A DNA stretch of 64,000 nt from Caldimonas manganoxidans ATCC BAA-369 (lineage in GTDB: Bacteria; Pseudomonadota; Gammaproteobacteria; Burkholderiales; Burkholderiaceae_C). Numbering within the stretch: the first letter of the stretch is position 1; each line of letters starts with the position of its first letter. The notes beneath the pieces were generated by a model. That model was not told the origin of the DNA. It made no database searches and saw nothing but the letters and a program-made list of their open reading frames with translations. Positions 47,087 to 59,192 of the stretch are shown piece after piece. The stretch lies in assembly GCF_000381125.1 (NCBI RefSeq), contig NZ_KB905948.1:1-64000 (forward strand), in the 5' to 3' direction. A program made the position numbers and the translations under genes.

Positions 47087-50000
47087 ACACGCCAGCCTCC
47101 ACCGCCGAGGCTCCGCCCAGGGCCCCACTGCTGAGTGTGTCGCCCGACGACCCTCGCCGTAGCCGACTGCTACCGCGAGGCGCCTTGCTGGGCGTCGGCG
47201 GCGTGTGCCTGGCCGTCTTGGCCATCGTCTTTCCCGGCGAGGGCCTGATGCGCTTGGTCGAACGCTCGGCCAATCATGCCTTGGCCATCGACTACCTGCA
47301 CAACCTCTTGCGTTTGCACCCGGGCGATGCACGGCTGCTGCGGCTGCTGGCCGAGCGCTATCTGGCCATCGGCGAGGTGCAGCGCGCCTGGGACGTGTTG
47401 CAAACCGTGGAGGACGCCTCGGCCCAGGCCCTGCGCGAGCGCGTGGCGCTGCAATCCTGGCGCGCCGCCCGCTCCGAAGGCCGTCTCGAAGAGGCAGAGC
47501 GCTGGCGGGGCTGGCTGCTGGGACACCTCGCCCAGCGCCGCCCCACCTCGGCAGAGGCCTGGATCGACACGCTGGAACGGCTGCACGAACTCGAGGCCCT
47601 GGAGGCCGAAAGCCCTTGGTTGAAGCAAGCCGGCACCTGGGGACGCCGTGCGCCCTCGCAAGCCCAGGCCTTGGCGCGCCGCTTGCTCGGGCTGGCGCGC
47701 CCACGGGCAGCGGCCGAGCTGCTCACCGAAGCCGCGCGAGCCAGCACGGCGGCGGCCCAACCGGCCTTGTGGCGCGCCGCCGTCCAGGCTTGGCTGAGCG
47801 CCAACGAACCCCCGCGGGCCTGGCACACCGCCCAGGCCTTGGCCGCGCGCACGCCGGTGCCACAGGCCGACGCCTGGCTGCTGGCCCGCTTGGCCTTGAT
47901 GACCGATCAGCCGCAAACCGCCGCGCGCTGGCTGCGCCTGGCCCTGCGGCTGCACGAACCCGAGAGGCTGGGTACAGCCCCGACCCTCGATGAAGCCACC
48001 CTGGAAGAAGCCTGGGGGATCTTCGTCAGTGCAGGGGACCATGCCGCTGCTTTGGCCATCAGCGATCGAGCGCGCCGTCTCGCGCCCAACAGCACCGTGT
48101 GGGCCGAACGGCACGCCCGCGTGCTCGAATGGAGCGGCCGCCCCCAAGAGGCCCTGGCCTTGTGGGTGCAGCTGATGCGCGGCCCTGTCGCCCGTCTGGC
48201 GCAGCAAAGGGTGCGCGCCCTGGCTCCCGGCCTGTTCGATTGGAACGCTTTGATCGGCTACTGGCGCACGCGCGCGGCCACATCGACCTTGTCGGCCGAA
48301 GAGTGGCGCAGCTACATCGACTTGCTGCGCCAGCAAGGCCTGAGCGAGCAAGCCGTCGAAGTGGCACGACAGGCCGCGGCCCAGCACCCCGCGCTGGATC
48401 GCGTCTTGGCCGCCTTGCTGTGGAACGAAGGACACATCGACGACGCCCTGGCCGCATACCGGCGCGCCGCACGCGGCGGCTGGCTCGACACCGAAGCCCG
48501 CCTGGAAGCCGCCAGCGCCATGCTGATCGCCTTGCGCCTGGAAGAAGCCGCCGGCCTGCTCGCCCCCGATCCGCCGGCACCCACCCCTGCCGCGCTGCGC
48601 GAGAGCTATCTGGAATTGCGCGCCGATCTGGCCTGGGAACTGGGACGACACCAAGACGCCCGGCGCGACTACGAACGCTTGTACCGTGAAGCCCAAAGCA
48701 ACGATGCCGAGATGAGTGACTATCGGGCCCAGCGTCTGCTGACCTTGACGCGACGCCTGGACGGCGCTGCAGCCGCCCTGCGCTTGGCCCCGGCGTTGTG
48801 GCTGCGCGGTGCCTCCGAAGGTTTGGCCGAGCTGTGGCTCGATGTCATTGCCGAGCAGCCCAGCGTGCACACCTTGCGTCAATGGGAACAGGCCATGGCC
48901 GAGACCGCCGTAGGGGCCTTGGTCCGACAGCGACCGAGCCTGCTGCAGCGCCAAGCCGCGGTGTGGCGGCTGTTGGGCCGCAGCGAGCGCGCCGAGCCCT
49001 TGCTGCGACGCGCCCACGCGCTGGCACCGCAAGACGTCTCCATCCTGACCGACTGGGTGAGTTGGCTGGTCGATCAGCGCCGCTGGGACGATTTGCGGCA
49101 CACCTTGTCCGAGCATGCCCAGCGGCTCGAACGCGACCCCGAAGGGCGCCTGGTATTGACCGAAGCCGTGCGCGCGCTCGGCCACCCGGCCTGGGCGCTG
49201 CGGCTGATGCGTGCGCAGCTGGAGCAACGCCAGCACGACCCGCTGTGGCTGGCCGCCTATGCCGAGGTGCTCGAAGAACTCGGCCAGGAGGCTCAGGCCC
49301 GACACGCGCGTGAGCGCGCCTGGGCCTTGTTGCGAGCGCCTCGCTCCGGCACCGACGCACCAGCCGATGCGGCCCAGGCCGCGCGCGCTTTGCAAGCGCA
49401 GTTGTTGCAGCTGCGCCTGGCCACCGGGCGCATGTCCCCAGAGCAAGTACAAGCGCTGCTGGCCGGGCTGCGCGAGCGCCTGCGCCTGGGGGACCTCGAC
49501 GCGGACAGCCAAACGCAAGTCGACGCCAGCCTGGTGCACGCCTTGTTGGCGATGGAGCTCGACTCCTGGGCCGATTGGTGGTTGGCCCGCCGCACCCTGA
49601 GCGGGGCCCTCGGCGCGGGCTTGCGCGTGCTGCGCGCCCTCGCGCACCGCGATGTCCAGGGCGTGCGCGACCATCTGGACCCCGGCCGCGCCGCGCTCAG
49701 CCCGGTGGACCAGGCCGAAGCCGCCTGGGCGATCGGCCAGCGCGGCAGCGCCCTGGCCGCGCTGGGCGCACAACTGGAAGCCGCCGCCGCGCGCGACGAC
49801 GATCCGCAGCGCCTGCGCAGCATCGCCACCCTCACGGCCGAGCGGCAACGCGAGCAAGCGCATCAACTGCGCCTGGGGCAAACACAGGACACGCTGGCCG
49901 GCTTGTCGATACAACGCACCCAAGTGCAAGCCGACCTGGCCTGGGGCGAACGCTGGACCCTGCAAGCCCATCTAGGCCAAGAGCAGCTGAGGCGACGCAC

Positions 50001-50772
50001 AGACTCGCTGCTGGCGCCCCTGCCCTCGGACCTTCGGATGGGGGGACTGAGCGCCACTTGGCATGATGAACGCTGGTCGCTGGGGGCTTGGTGGCGCACC
50101 CACGGACTGGGTGCGCGCCGCAACACCTGGGGGCTCGACACCGGCTACCGGCTCACCGACCGCCAGCGCCTGCAGCTGCATGTCGCACTGGATGCGCCTG
50201 TCTTGGACACCGAGCTGCTGCGCGTGGCAGCCCGCCGTCACCAGCTACAAGCCCAGTGGGAAGGCTCGCATGGACGTTTGTATGCCAGCACCCAGCTCAG
50301 CCTGGCGCGCTACCACACCGACGCCGGCGGCCGGCTCGGTCAGGCCAGCCAATGGCGCGCCGAGGCCGGATACTGGCTGCGCCGCACCGAACCGGTTCTG
50401 GCCGTGCGAGGGTATGCTGCGGTGCGGCGCGAACGGACCGACGACACCCCCCGCCCCGAGCTGGGCCGCTGGCTGGCCTCGGGCGACACCGGGCTGTCCG
50501 GCGCGCAAGTGATGCCCGGCTCGCAAGACGAAGTCGGACTGAGCGTGCGCTGGGGACAAGCCGACGGTCTGGCCTCGCGCCGCTGGTGGCCGCAGTTGGA
50601 ACTGGGCCTGGCGCACTCCCGCCGCAACGGCTTGGTGCCCAGCGCATCCCTCGGCTGGCGCGGCCCTTTGCTGGGCGGTGATGAGTGGCAGTTGAGCGTG
50701 CAGCACAGTCAGTCCGACACCGGCCCCAGCCGATCCGTGCAATGGCAATACCGACATTGGTTCGATCGATGA
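47071..50772 (+). CDS. pelB: Pel outer-membrane exporter PelB
   Basis: Outer-membrane porin with a long periplasmic TPR scaffold that guides Pel and PelA. The 1233-residue product is close to the known size of about 1190. An N-terminal hydrophobic anchor (about residues 38-58, GALLGVGGVCLAVLAIVFPG) is followed by tandem TPR-like helical pairs (LLRLLAERYLAIGEVQRAW and many more) up to about residue 900. A C-terminal beta-barrel follows, with alternating polar/aromatic strands (LDTGYRLTDRQRLQLHVAL, VQWQYRHWFDR end). The ATG at 47071 lies inside pelA, implying coupled translation. A very long antisense frame here is a GC artefact. Confidence 0.93.
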   Translation: MPAGLNTPASTAEAPPRAPLLSVSPDDPRRSRLLPRGALLGVGGVCLAVLAIVFPGEGLMRLVERSANHALAIDYLHNLLRLHPGDARLLRLLAERYLAIGEVQRAWDVLQTVEDASAQALRERVALQSWRAARSEGRLEEAERWRGWLLGHLAQRRPTSAEAWIDTLERLHELEALEAESPWLKQAGTWGRRAPSQAQALARRLLGLARPRAAAELLTEAARASTAAAQPALWRAAVQAWLSANEPPRAWHTAQALAARTPVPQADAWLLARLALMTDQPQTAARWLRLALRLHEPERLGTAPTLDEATLEEAWGIFVSAGDHAAALAISDRARRLAPNSTVWAERHARVLEWSGRPQEALALWVQLMRGPVARLAQQRVRALAPGLFDWNALIGYWRTRAATSTLSAEEWRSYIDLLRQQGLSEQAVEVARQAAAQHPALDRVLAALLWNEGHIDDALAAYRRAARGGWLDTEARLEAASAMLIALRLEEAAGLLAPDPPAPTPAALRESYLELRADLAWELGRHQDARRDYERLYREAQSNDAEMSDYRAQRLLTLTRRLDGAAAALRLAPALWLRGASEGLAELWLDVIAEQPSVHTLRQWEQAMAETAVGALVRQRPSLLQRQAAVWRLLGRSERAEPLLRRAHALAPQDVSILTDWVSWLVDQRRWDDLRHTLSEHAQRLERDPEGRLVLTEAVRALGHPAWALRLMRAQLEQRQHDPLWLAAYAEVLEELGQEAQARHARERAWALLRAPRSGTDAPADAAQAARALQAQLLQLRLATGRMSPEQVQALLAGLRERLRLGDLDADSQTQVDASLVHALLAMELDSWADWWLARRTLSGALGAGLRVLRALAHRDVQGVRDHLDPGRAALSPVDQAEAAWAIGQRGSALAALGAQLEAAAARDDDPQRLRSIATLTAERQREQAHQLRLGQTQDTLAGLSIQRTQVQADLAWGERWTLQAHLGQEQLRRRTDSLLAPLPSDLRMGGLSATWHDERWSLGAWWRTHGLGARRNTWGLDTGYRLTDRQRLQLHVALDAPVLDTELLRVAARRHQLQAQWEGSHGRLYASTQLSLARYHTDAGGRLGQASQWRAEAGYWLRRTEPVLAVRGYAAVRRERTDDTPRPELGRWLASGDTGLSGAQVMPGSQDEVGLSVRWGQADGLASRRWWPQLELGLAHSRRNGLVPSASLGWRGPLLGGDEWQLSVQHSQSDTGPSRSVQWQYRHWFDR

Positions 50773-50824
50773 CCCCCTTCAAGCTGACCCACCCGACCAA
50801 GCACATGCCCAAGGAGCCTCGCCC

Positions 50825-51394
50825 ATGAACGATTCGATGACCACGCGCCGCTGGTGGAGCGTCTGCTGGACGATCCTGCTGAGCCTGAGCCTGGGCGCCT
50901 GCGCGGTGCAAGCCCTGCCACCGCGCGCCTTCACGATCGCAGCGCAAGACACGCTGGCCGTCTTGCCCTTGCACAATGCCACCGAGGCGGCTTACGCCGA
51001 CCGACGCGCCCAGGCCATCTTGCTGTCCCTGCTGCAACAGCGCGGCCTGAAAACCACGCTCTATCCCCAAGCCCCCACCGACAACCCGCTGCAGGCCAGT
51101 GTGCCGCCCAGCACGTCCGAAGCCCTGCAGTGGGCGCGGCGCGAAGGCGCCACCTGGGCCCTCACCGGCACGGTCACCGAATGGCGCTACAAAAGCGGCG
51201 TGGACGGTGAACCCGCCGTCGGTCTGACCCTGCAACTGATCGACCTGCGCAGCGGCGAGGTCGTCTGGTCGGCCACCGGCGCACGCACCGGTTGGGGTTA
51301 TCAAGCCTTGGCCGCCGTGGGGCAAGCGCAAATCGAAGAGCTGTTGCGAGGCGTGCAAGTGCGCGCTGCCGGAACCAGCGAGGGCCCGCGCTGA
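50825..51394 (+). CDS. pelC: Pel outer-membrane lipoprotein PelC
   Basis: Lipoprotein that assembles a dodecameric ring on the periplasmic side of the outer membrane below PelB. The 189-residue precursor has a type II signal with lipobox LSLGAC (lipidated cysteine at about residue 27). A nucleotide-fold-like domain follows with LAVLPLHNATEAAYADRRAQ, WALTGTVTEWRY and LTLQLIDLRSGEVVWSATG, features shared with PelC. AAGGAG lies about 9 nt before the start. The stop overlaps the pelD ATG by one base. Confidence 0.92.
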   Translation: MNDSMTTRRWWSVCWTILLSLSLGACAVQALPPRAFTIAAQDTLAVLPLHNATEAAYADRRAQAILLSLLQQRGLKTTLYPQAPTDNPLQASVPPSTSEALQWARREGATWALTGTVTEWRYKSGVDGEPAVGLTLQLIDLRSGEVVWSATGARTGWGYQALAAVGQAQIEELLRGVQVRAAGTSEGPR

Positions 51395-52812
51395 TGCTGT
51401 CCAAACGGGCCCGTAGCCGACTGCGCCGCCGTCGCTCCTGGCTGAGCCGGGTGTGGCGCCCGCGCGCGACCACCGCCGCCTGGTGGGCCTGGACCGAAAG
51501 CGCTTTGCTGCCGGTGATTGCGCTGGGGGTGGCCTGGCGCTTGAACCCGTCCGATCCGCTGGCGCTGCATGCCGCCTTTCCGTGGGTGTGGTTCGGCGCC
51601 TGGCTGGCGGCCGTGCGCTACGGGGCGGGCTATGGACTGGCCGGCGCGGCGCTGTATGCCATCGTGTGGTGGTGGCAACACGGCGCGCCCGTGGCCGGTG
51701 TGGCACTGTTCGGGCCCAGCGGGGGGCACTTTCCCGGCGAATTCTTTCTCGGCGGCACCTTGATGACGCTCGTGCTCGGCGAATTCGGCTCCGCGTATCG
51801 GCGCAGCGAACGCCTGCACCAAGAAACCGCCCGGGACTTGAGCGTGCGCCTGGAGCGCACCAAGCGCCGGCTGTTCATCGTCAAAGAAGCCTTGGCCACG
51901 CTGGAACAAGAACTGGTGGACCGCCCCTTGACGCTGCGGGATGCCTTGCTGGACTTTCGGCAACTGTGCGCGCAGTGGCAGCGCACCCACCCCGAGGCCG
52001 ACGACGCCGAACGCATCCGTCTGCCGCAAGCCGTCGGGTTCTTGCAGTTGCTCAGCCAATCGTGCCGGGTCGTGGAGTCCGCGATCTTCGTGCGCGATCC
52101 CGCGCAACCGAGCGGTTGGCATCAGGCCGCGGTGCTCGGCCACGAGCTGCCCGAGCTCGACGACACCCATCCCCTGATCGCCACCGTGCTGGACAATGGC
52201 CATGCGGCCCACATCGCCCAGGAAGCCCTGGGCGATGTGGACACCAGCGACTGGGTGTATGCCGCGGTCTTGCGCAGCGACGAACAAGGCCAAGTGCAAG
52301 CCCTGCTGGTGGCCCACACCATGCCCTTCATGGCCTTCGAGCACACCAATCTGCAGCGCCTGCAAGTGCTGGTCGATGCCTATCGCGACTTCGTCGAACG
52401 GGAACAAGGCGTCGGTGAGCAGCGAGAAACCTGGCCCGAGGCCCCCATCGAGTTGCAACAAGAATGGACGGCGCTGGTCCGCCTGAGCCGACGCGCTCGG
52501 CTGCACAGCCATGCCGTGCTGTGGGCCTTGCCCAAAGACCTGCCAGCCGACGCGCGTGCCCGCATGGAGCAGGCCCAACCGGTGGAAAGCGAAAGCTGGC
52601 AATTGACCGGCCCCACGGGCCGCGTGGCCTGGGTGACCGTGCTGCCGCTCAGCAGTGCAGCCACCCTCGACGCGTATTTGCGACAAGCCCGCGAGGTCTT
52701 GCAAACCGCGCTGGCCGGCGAGTTCGAACCGTCGATCTACGACATCCAGGCCGCGCACAGCTTCGCGCAGCTGCGCGATGAGGTGCGACGCCATTTGCAC
52801 ACCACCGCTTGA
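51394..52812 (+). CDS. pelD: Pel synthesis regulator PelD (GAF/degenerate GGDEF) without RxxD motif
   Basis: Inner-membrane component that, in Pseudomonas, activates Pel synthesis on binding cyclic di-GMP. The 472-residue product has a basic N-terminus and four hydrophobic helices (about residues 35-135). A coiled-coil linker follows with RRSERLHQETARDLSVRLERT, a GAF domain (about 190-345), and a short C-terminal GGDEF-like domain. I checked every arginine: no RxxD sequence occurs anywhere, although RxxD is the known c-di-GMP-binding motif of Pseudomonas PelD. Identity otherwise rests on size, topology and operon position. It starts on the pelC stop and is followed by pelE after 6 nt. Confidence 0.9.
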   Translation: MLSKRARSRLRRRRSWLSRVWRPRATTAAWWAWTESALLPVIALGVAWRLNPSDPLALHAAFPWVWFGAWLAAVRYGAGYGLAGAALYAIVWWWQHGAPVAGVALFGPSGGHFPGEFFLGGTLMTLVLGEFGSAYRRSERLHQETARDLSVRLERTKRRLFIVKEALATLEQELVDRPLTLRDALLDFRQLCAQWQRTHPEADDAERIRLPQAVGFLQLLSQSCRVVESAIFVRDPAQPSGWHQAAVLGHELPELDDTHPLIATVLDNGHAAHIAQEALGDVDTSDWVYAAVLRSDEQGQVQALLVAHTMPFMAFEHTNLQRLQVLVDAYRDFVEREQGVGEQRETWPEAPIELQQEWTALVRLSRRARLHSHAVLWALPKDLPADARARMEQAQPVESESWQLTGPTGRVAWVTVLPLSSAATLDAYLRQAREVLQTALAGEFEPSIYDIQAAHSFAQLRDEVRRHLHTTA

Positions 52813-52818
52813 GCCGCC

Positions 52819-53922
52819 ATGGACACGACCAGCCTGAGCAAGTTGGCCAGTGGCGCAGTGGCGCTGGAAGCTGGCGCTTTGGCCCTGCTGTGGAGCCCCG
52901 ATCCGGCGATGTACTGGGCCTTCTGGGCCGGCCACGCCGCAGCGGCCGCACCCACCGCCTTGCTGGGCTGGAAGCTCCTGCCGCCCCCTTTGCAACGGCC
53001 CAAGCGCTGGTCGCTGGCCCTGGCCTACACCGTGGCCTTGATGATGCCCGTGTTGGGGGTGGTGGGCGTGGTGCTGGCCGCTTGGCTGGCCCATGCGCTG
53101 CCAGCGCGCGTGCGCCGGCGCGACCATCTGCGCGAGGCGCCCACACTGGAGGTCTTTGCCATCAGCCTGGACATCGAACAACGCCCCGACGAATTGCCCG
53201 CGGGACAAGTCGCCCGCATGGCACGCGATCCGGGCCGCGCGCGCGCGCAACGCATCCGGGCCGTGCTGGCGTTGCGCGAGATGGCCCCGCGCGTGGCCGT
53301 GCCCACCCTGCGTGCGCTGCTGGCCGACCCCGACGAAGAAATCCGCTTGCTGGCCTACAGCATCGTCGAGGTCTGGGAGCGCGAGCTCACCGCCAAGCTG
53401 CAAGCCGCCCTGCGCGAGCTGCAGGCCTTGCGCGCGCAAGGCGCCCACGGCCCGGTGCTGTCGCGCGCAGCCCAGCAAGTGGCCGAGCTACAGCTCGAGT
53501 TCGTCTACCAAGGCTTGGCCCAAGGCGATTTGCGCGACTTCACGATGGATCAAGCCCGCACCTACTGCCGCATCGCCTTGGAAGCTACCCCCGAGGAGCC
53601 CAGCTTGTTGATGATGCACTTGCGCCTGAGTCTGGCCCAAGGGGCGCACGGCGAAGCACGCGACATGCTGCTGCGGCTGCGCGCCACCGATGCCAGCCCA
53701 ACGATGTGGCGTCCCTATGCAGCCGAGCTGGCGTGGCAGGAACGACGCTACCAAGACGTGCGCGAGGTGCTGCGCCCGATGCACGCCGACCAAGTCGCCC
53801 CGCGCCTGCGCCCGGTGGTGCGTGTGTGGGCGCGCCCGCAGCGCGGCGAGCCACGCGTCTCGCGGCCCGCGCCCTTGAGCGATGCGCGCCCGCTGAGTGA
53901 CATCACCGAGGCCCTGGTATGA
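52819..53922 (+). CDS. pelE: Pel inner-membrane TPR protein PelE
   Basis: Inner-membrane scaffold bridging PelD and the PelF synthase. The 367-residue product has two N-terminal transmembrane helices (about residues 10-50 and 70-95, YTVALMMPVLGVVGVVLAAW) and a cytoplasmic helical repeat region. That region has QRIRAVLALREMAPRVAVPTL and later TPR-like segments ARTYCRIALEATPEEPSLL and EARDMLLRLRATDASPT. This agrees with PelE of other species. It overlaps pelF by 4 nt. Confidence 0.88.
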   Translation: MDTTSLSKLASGAVALEAGALALLWSPDPAMYWAFWAGHAAAAAPTALLGWKLLPPPLQRPKRWSLALAYTVALMMPVLGVVGVVLAAWLAHALPARVRRRDHLREAPTLEVFAISLDIEQRPDELPAGQVARMARDPGRARAQRIRAVLALREMAPRVAVPTLRALLADPDEEIRLLAYSIVEVWERELTAKLQAALRELQALRAQGAHGPVLSRAAQQVAELQLEFVYQGLAQGDLRDFTMDQARTYCRIALEATPEEPSLLMMHLRLSLAQGAHGEARDMLLRLRATDASPTMWRPYAAELAWQERRYQDVREVLRPMHADQVAPRLRPVVRVWARPQRGEPRVSRPAPLSDARPLSDITEALV

Positions 53923-55544
53923 GTCGCCCCCCACTGGACCGTGTGCCTGCCCCTGGCCAACGCATCGACGTGATGCTGCTGCTGGAAGGCACCTACCCCT
54001 ATGTGTCCGGCGGCGTCTCCAGCTGGGTGCATCAAATCGTCAGCGGCTTTGCCGACCTGCGCTTTCACATCGTGTTCATCGGGTCGCGTCCCGAAGACTA
54101 CGGCGCACCGCGCTACCAAATGCCGTCCAACGTGGTCGGCTTGACGCACCACTACCTGTTTGCCGAGTCGGCCTTGCCTGCGCCCAGAGAATGGCGTGGC
54201 CAGCGCCGCACGGCCGAGGTGGTGGAACGCTTGCACGAGGAGTTGCGCCGCAAGCAAGACGCCCATGCCCGGGCCGAACTGCTGGCGCGCAGCCTCAAGC
54301 TCATGCGCGAGGACATGACCCTGTCGTATCTGTTGCACTCGCATGAGGCCTGGCGGTACCTGACCGAGCAGTATCAGTTGCGTTGCACCGACCCGTCCTT
54401 CGTCGACTACTTTTGGACGGTGCGCACCATGCACACCCCGCTGTGGACCCTGGCCGATTTGGCCGAGCACCTGCCGCCGGCGCAGGTGTATCACACGGTC
54501 TCGACCGGCTATGCCGGCTATTTGGGCGCGGTGCTGGCACGCCGCCACGACCGGCCGCTGGTGCTGTCCGAGCATGGCATCTACACCAAAGAGCGCCGCA
54601 TCGACCTGTTCTCGGCACAGTGGATCAGCGACAACTTGCCGGTGCTCGAACGCAGCGCGGGACAAACCGGCTATTTCCGTGAGCTGTGGATTCGCATGTT
54701 CGAGTCGCTGGGACAGATGTGCTACGACGCCGCCGACCCGGTCATCGCCCTGTACGAGGCCAATCGCCAGCGACAGATCGCCGACGGTGCCGACCCTCGC
54801 ACCACCTGCAACATCGCCAATGGCATCAACATCACCCCATTGGCCGCCACCCGCGCGCAGCGCCCCGACCCCCCACCGCCGGTGATGTGCCTGATCGGGC
54901 GTGTCGTGCCGATCAAGGACGTCAAAACCTTCATTCGTGCCGTGCGCGTGGCCAGCAATCGCGTGCCCGGGCTGCAAGGCTGGATCGCCGGCCCCGAAGA
55001 CGAAAACCCCGACTACGCCCGCGAATGTCACGAGCTGGTGCGCAGCTTGGAGCTGGAAGACAAGGTGCGCTTCCTCGGCTTTCAAAAGCTGGTGGAATTG
55101 ATGCCGCGCATCGGGCTGGTGGTGTTGTCTTCGATCAGCGAAGCGCTGCCCTTGGTGCTGTTGGAAGGCTTTGCGGCCGGCGTGCCCGCGGTCACCACCG
55201 ATGTCGGTTCATGCCGGCAATTGATCGAGGGCCTGGGGCCTGAGGACCAAGCCCTGGGAGCTGCCGGCCAAGTCGTCGGTATCGCCGATGCGCAAGCGCT
55301 GGGCATGGCCTGCGCACGACTGCTCGGCGACCCCGGCGCCTACCGCAGCGCCCAAGCCGCCGGCATCGCCCGGGTCGAGCGCTACTACACCCAACCGCTC
55401 ATGTTCGACAAGTACCGCCTGGTCTATGAAGATGCGCTGGCGCGCAGCCGCCAGCGAGCGCAAGGGCAGGCCGACGAGGTCGGCCGAGTCGCGGCCATCC
55501 TGCGTGGCGAAGCCCCCTGGCCAGACGCTGGAGGAGCCCACTGA
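53919..55544 (+). CDS. pelF: Pel glycosyltransferase PelF
   Basis: Cytoplasmic GT4 enzyme that polymerises N-acetyl-hexosamine residues of Pel. The 541-residue product starts with the PelF-typical VMLLLEGTYPYVSGGVSSWVH, and contains VYHTVSTGYAGYLGAVLA, VLSEHGIYTKERRID, the donor-site MCLIGRVVPIKDVKTFIRA, and the EX7E-type SSISEALPLVLLEGFAAG. There is no transmembrane segment; membrane recruitment is through PelD/E/G. The start overlaps pelE (ATGA), and the stop shares one base with the pelG start. It is slightly longer than the Pseudomonas protein because of the C-terminal tail after residue 500. Confidence 0.95.
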   Translation: MSRPPLDRVPAPGQRIDVMLLLEGTYPYVSGGVSSWVHQIVSGFADLRFHIVFIGSRPEDYGAPRYQMPSNVVGLTHHYLFAESALPAPREWRGQRRTAEVVERLHEELRRKQDAHARAELLARSLKLMREDMTLSYLLHSHEAWRYLTEQYQLRCTDPSFVDYFWTVRTMHTPLWTLADLAEHLPPAQVYHTVSTGYAGYLGAVLARRHDRPLVLSEHGIYTKERRIDLFSAQWISDNLPVLERSAGQTGYFRELWIRMFESLGQMCYDAADPVIALYEANRQRQIADGADPRTTCNIANGINITPLAATRAQRPDPPPPVMCLIGRVVPIKDVKTFIRAVRVASNRVPGLQGWIAGPEDENPDYARECHELVRSLELEDKVRFLGFQKLVELMPRIGLVVLSSISEALPLVLLEGFAAGVPAVTTDVGSCRQLIEGLGPEDQALGAAGQVVGIADAQALGMACARLLGDPGAYRSAQAAGIARVERYYTQPLMFDKYRLVYEDALARSRQRAQGQADEVGRVAAILRGEAPWPDAGGAH

Positions 55545-56914
55545 TGGCTGGCATCGGCTTCGAGCTGCGCAAACTGCTGCGCACCGAGTCCTACCTCGGG
55601 CTGCTGCGGGCCTATACCTACGCCTCCATCATCAGCTCCGGGCCGTGGGTGTTTTCCATCGTCGGCCTCATCGCCATCGGCGTGTTGTCGCTGGGCACGG
55701 TCTACCCCGATGTGCTGATCGTGCAATTCCAGGTGACGGTGACGCACCTCATCATGGGCTCGCTCATCTTCACCGGCGGCCTGCAGCTGGCATTCACCCG
55801 CTGGGTGGCCGACCGATTGTTCGAAAAACGCCCCCAGATGGTGGTGCCCAACTTCCTGGGGGTGACCTTGGTGACCACCGCCCTCAGCGGCACGCTGGCC
55901 TGGGTCGTGGCCTGGTTCGGTTTTCGCGAGGCCAGCCATCTGTACCGTGTGCTGCTGGTGTGCGGCTTTGCGCTGCTCAACAACATCTGGGTGGCCACGG
56001 TCTTGCTGTCGGGCTTGAAGCAGTATCGGGCGATCCTGTGGTTGTACGGTGGCGGATACGGCTTGTCGGTGGGCTTGGCATGGGCCTTGCGCCCCTTGGG
56101 CATGGAAGGCCTGTTCGCCGGCTTCCTGGGCGGGCAGTTCGCGCTGTGGTTCGGCATGGTGGCTCTCATCCTGCGCAACTTCCCGCTGCGCGAACCGATC
56201 TCGCTGGCCTGCTTCGGCCGACGCCAGATGTACCCCGAGCTGCTGTGGGCCGGGTTGTTCTACAACCTGGGTGTCTGGATCGACAAGCTGGTGTTTTGGT
56301 GGTCGGAGGCGACCTCGCAGCACATCATCGGCTGGATGCGCGCCTCGGTGATCTACGACTTGCCGGTGTTCCTCGCCTACTTGTGCGTGATCCCTGGCAT
56401 GGGCATCTTCCTGGTCAAATTCGAAACCGACTTCGTGGAGTGGTACGACAAGTTCTACAACGCCGTGCGCGAAGGCGGCTCGCTGTACGACATCGCGCAC
56501 TACCACGACCGCATGCAAGAAACCGTGCGCGAAGGCTTGTACCAGATCATGAAGGTGCAGACGATCACCTTGCTGGCCGTCTACACCTTCGTCCCGTCAC
56601 TGTTCGACTGGATCGGCATCAGCGATCTGTACATTCCGCTATTCCTCGTGCAAGCAGCAGCCGCCAGCTTCCAGGTCATGCTGCTGGCCGTGCTGAACGT
56701 GCTGTACTACCTCGACCGGCGGCGCGAAGTGGTGGCCATCACGCTGAGCCTGGTCGTGCTCAACCTCGTGCTGTCTCGCTGGTCGATCGAGCTGGGGGCC
56801 GAGTTCTTCGGCTACGGCCTGGCCCTGGCCCTGCTGGGTGCGCTGCTGCTGGGCCTGACCCTGGTGCAGCGGCTGTTCCGAAAACTGGAATACCAGACCT
56901 TCATGCTGCAGTGA
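55544..56914 (+). CDS. pelG: Pel inner-membrane protein PelG (Wzx-like)
   Basis: Polytopic inner-membrane protein, 456 residues, about twelve hydrophobic helices, of the MOP flippase-like superfamily. It likely moves the growing Pel chain across the membrane in complex with PelD, PelE and PelF. The N-terminus MAGIGFELRKLLRTESYLGLLRAY is the family signature. YNLGVWIDKLVFWWSEATSQ and VKFETDFVEWYDKFYNAVREGG are also typical. It is the last pel gene, and converges on pobA with a 36-bp gap. Confidence 0.95.
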   Translation: MAGIGFELRKLLRTESYLGLLRAYTYASIISSGPWVFSIVGLIAIGVLSLGTVYPDVLIVQFQVTVTHLIMGSLIFTGGLQLAFTRWVADRLFEKRPQMVVPNFLGVTLVTTALSGTLAWVVAWFGFREASHLYRVLLVCGFALLNNIWVATVLLSGLKQYRAILWLYGGGYGLSVGLAWALRPLGMEGLFAGFLGGQFALWFGMVALILRNFPLREPISLACFGRRQMYPELLWAGLFYNLGVWIDKLVFWWSEATSQHIIGWMRASVIYDLPVFLAYLCVIPGMGIFLVKFETDFVEWYDKFYNAVREGGSLYDIAHYHDRMQETVREGLYQIMKVQTITLLAVYTFVPSLFDWIGISDLYIPLFLVQAAAASFQVMLLAVLNVLYYLDRRREVVAITLSLVVLNLVLSRWSIELGAEFFGYGLALALLGALLLGLTLVQRLFRKLEYQTFMLQ

Positions 56915-56950
56915 GGCCGGCACCGCGTCGTACGGGTCAAACCGCGCGAC

Positions 56951-59192
<2,242 letters not shown>

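Noticed and set aside
43790-49971. Very long minus-strand frames (1304 and 933 residues) opposite pelA and pelB
   Set aside because: They lack any recognisable domain and lie opposite clear pel genes; long antisense frames are expected at this GC content and codon use.
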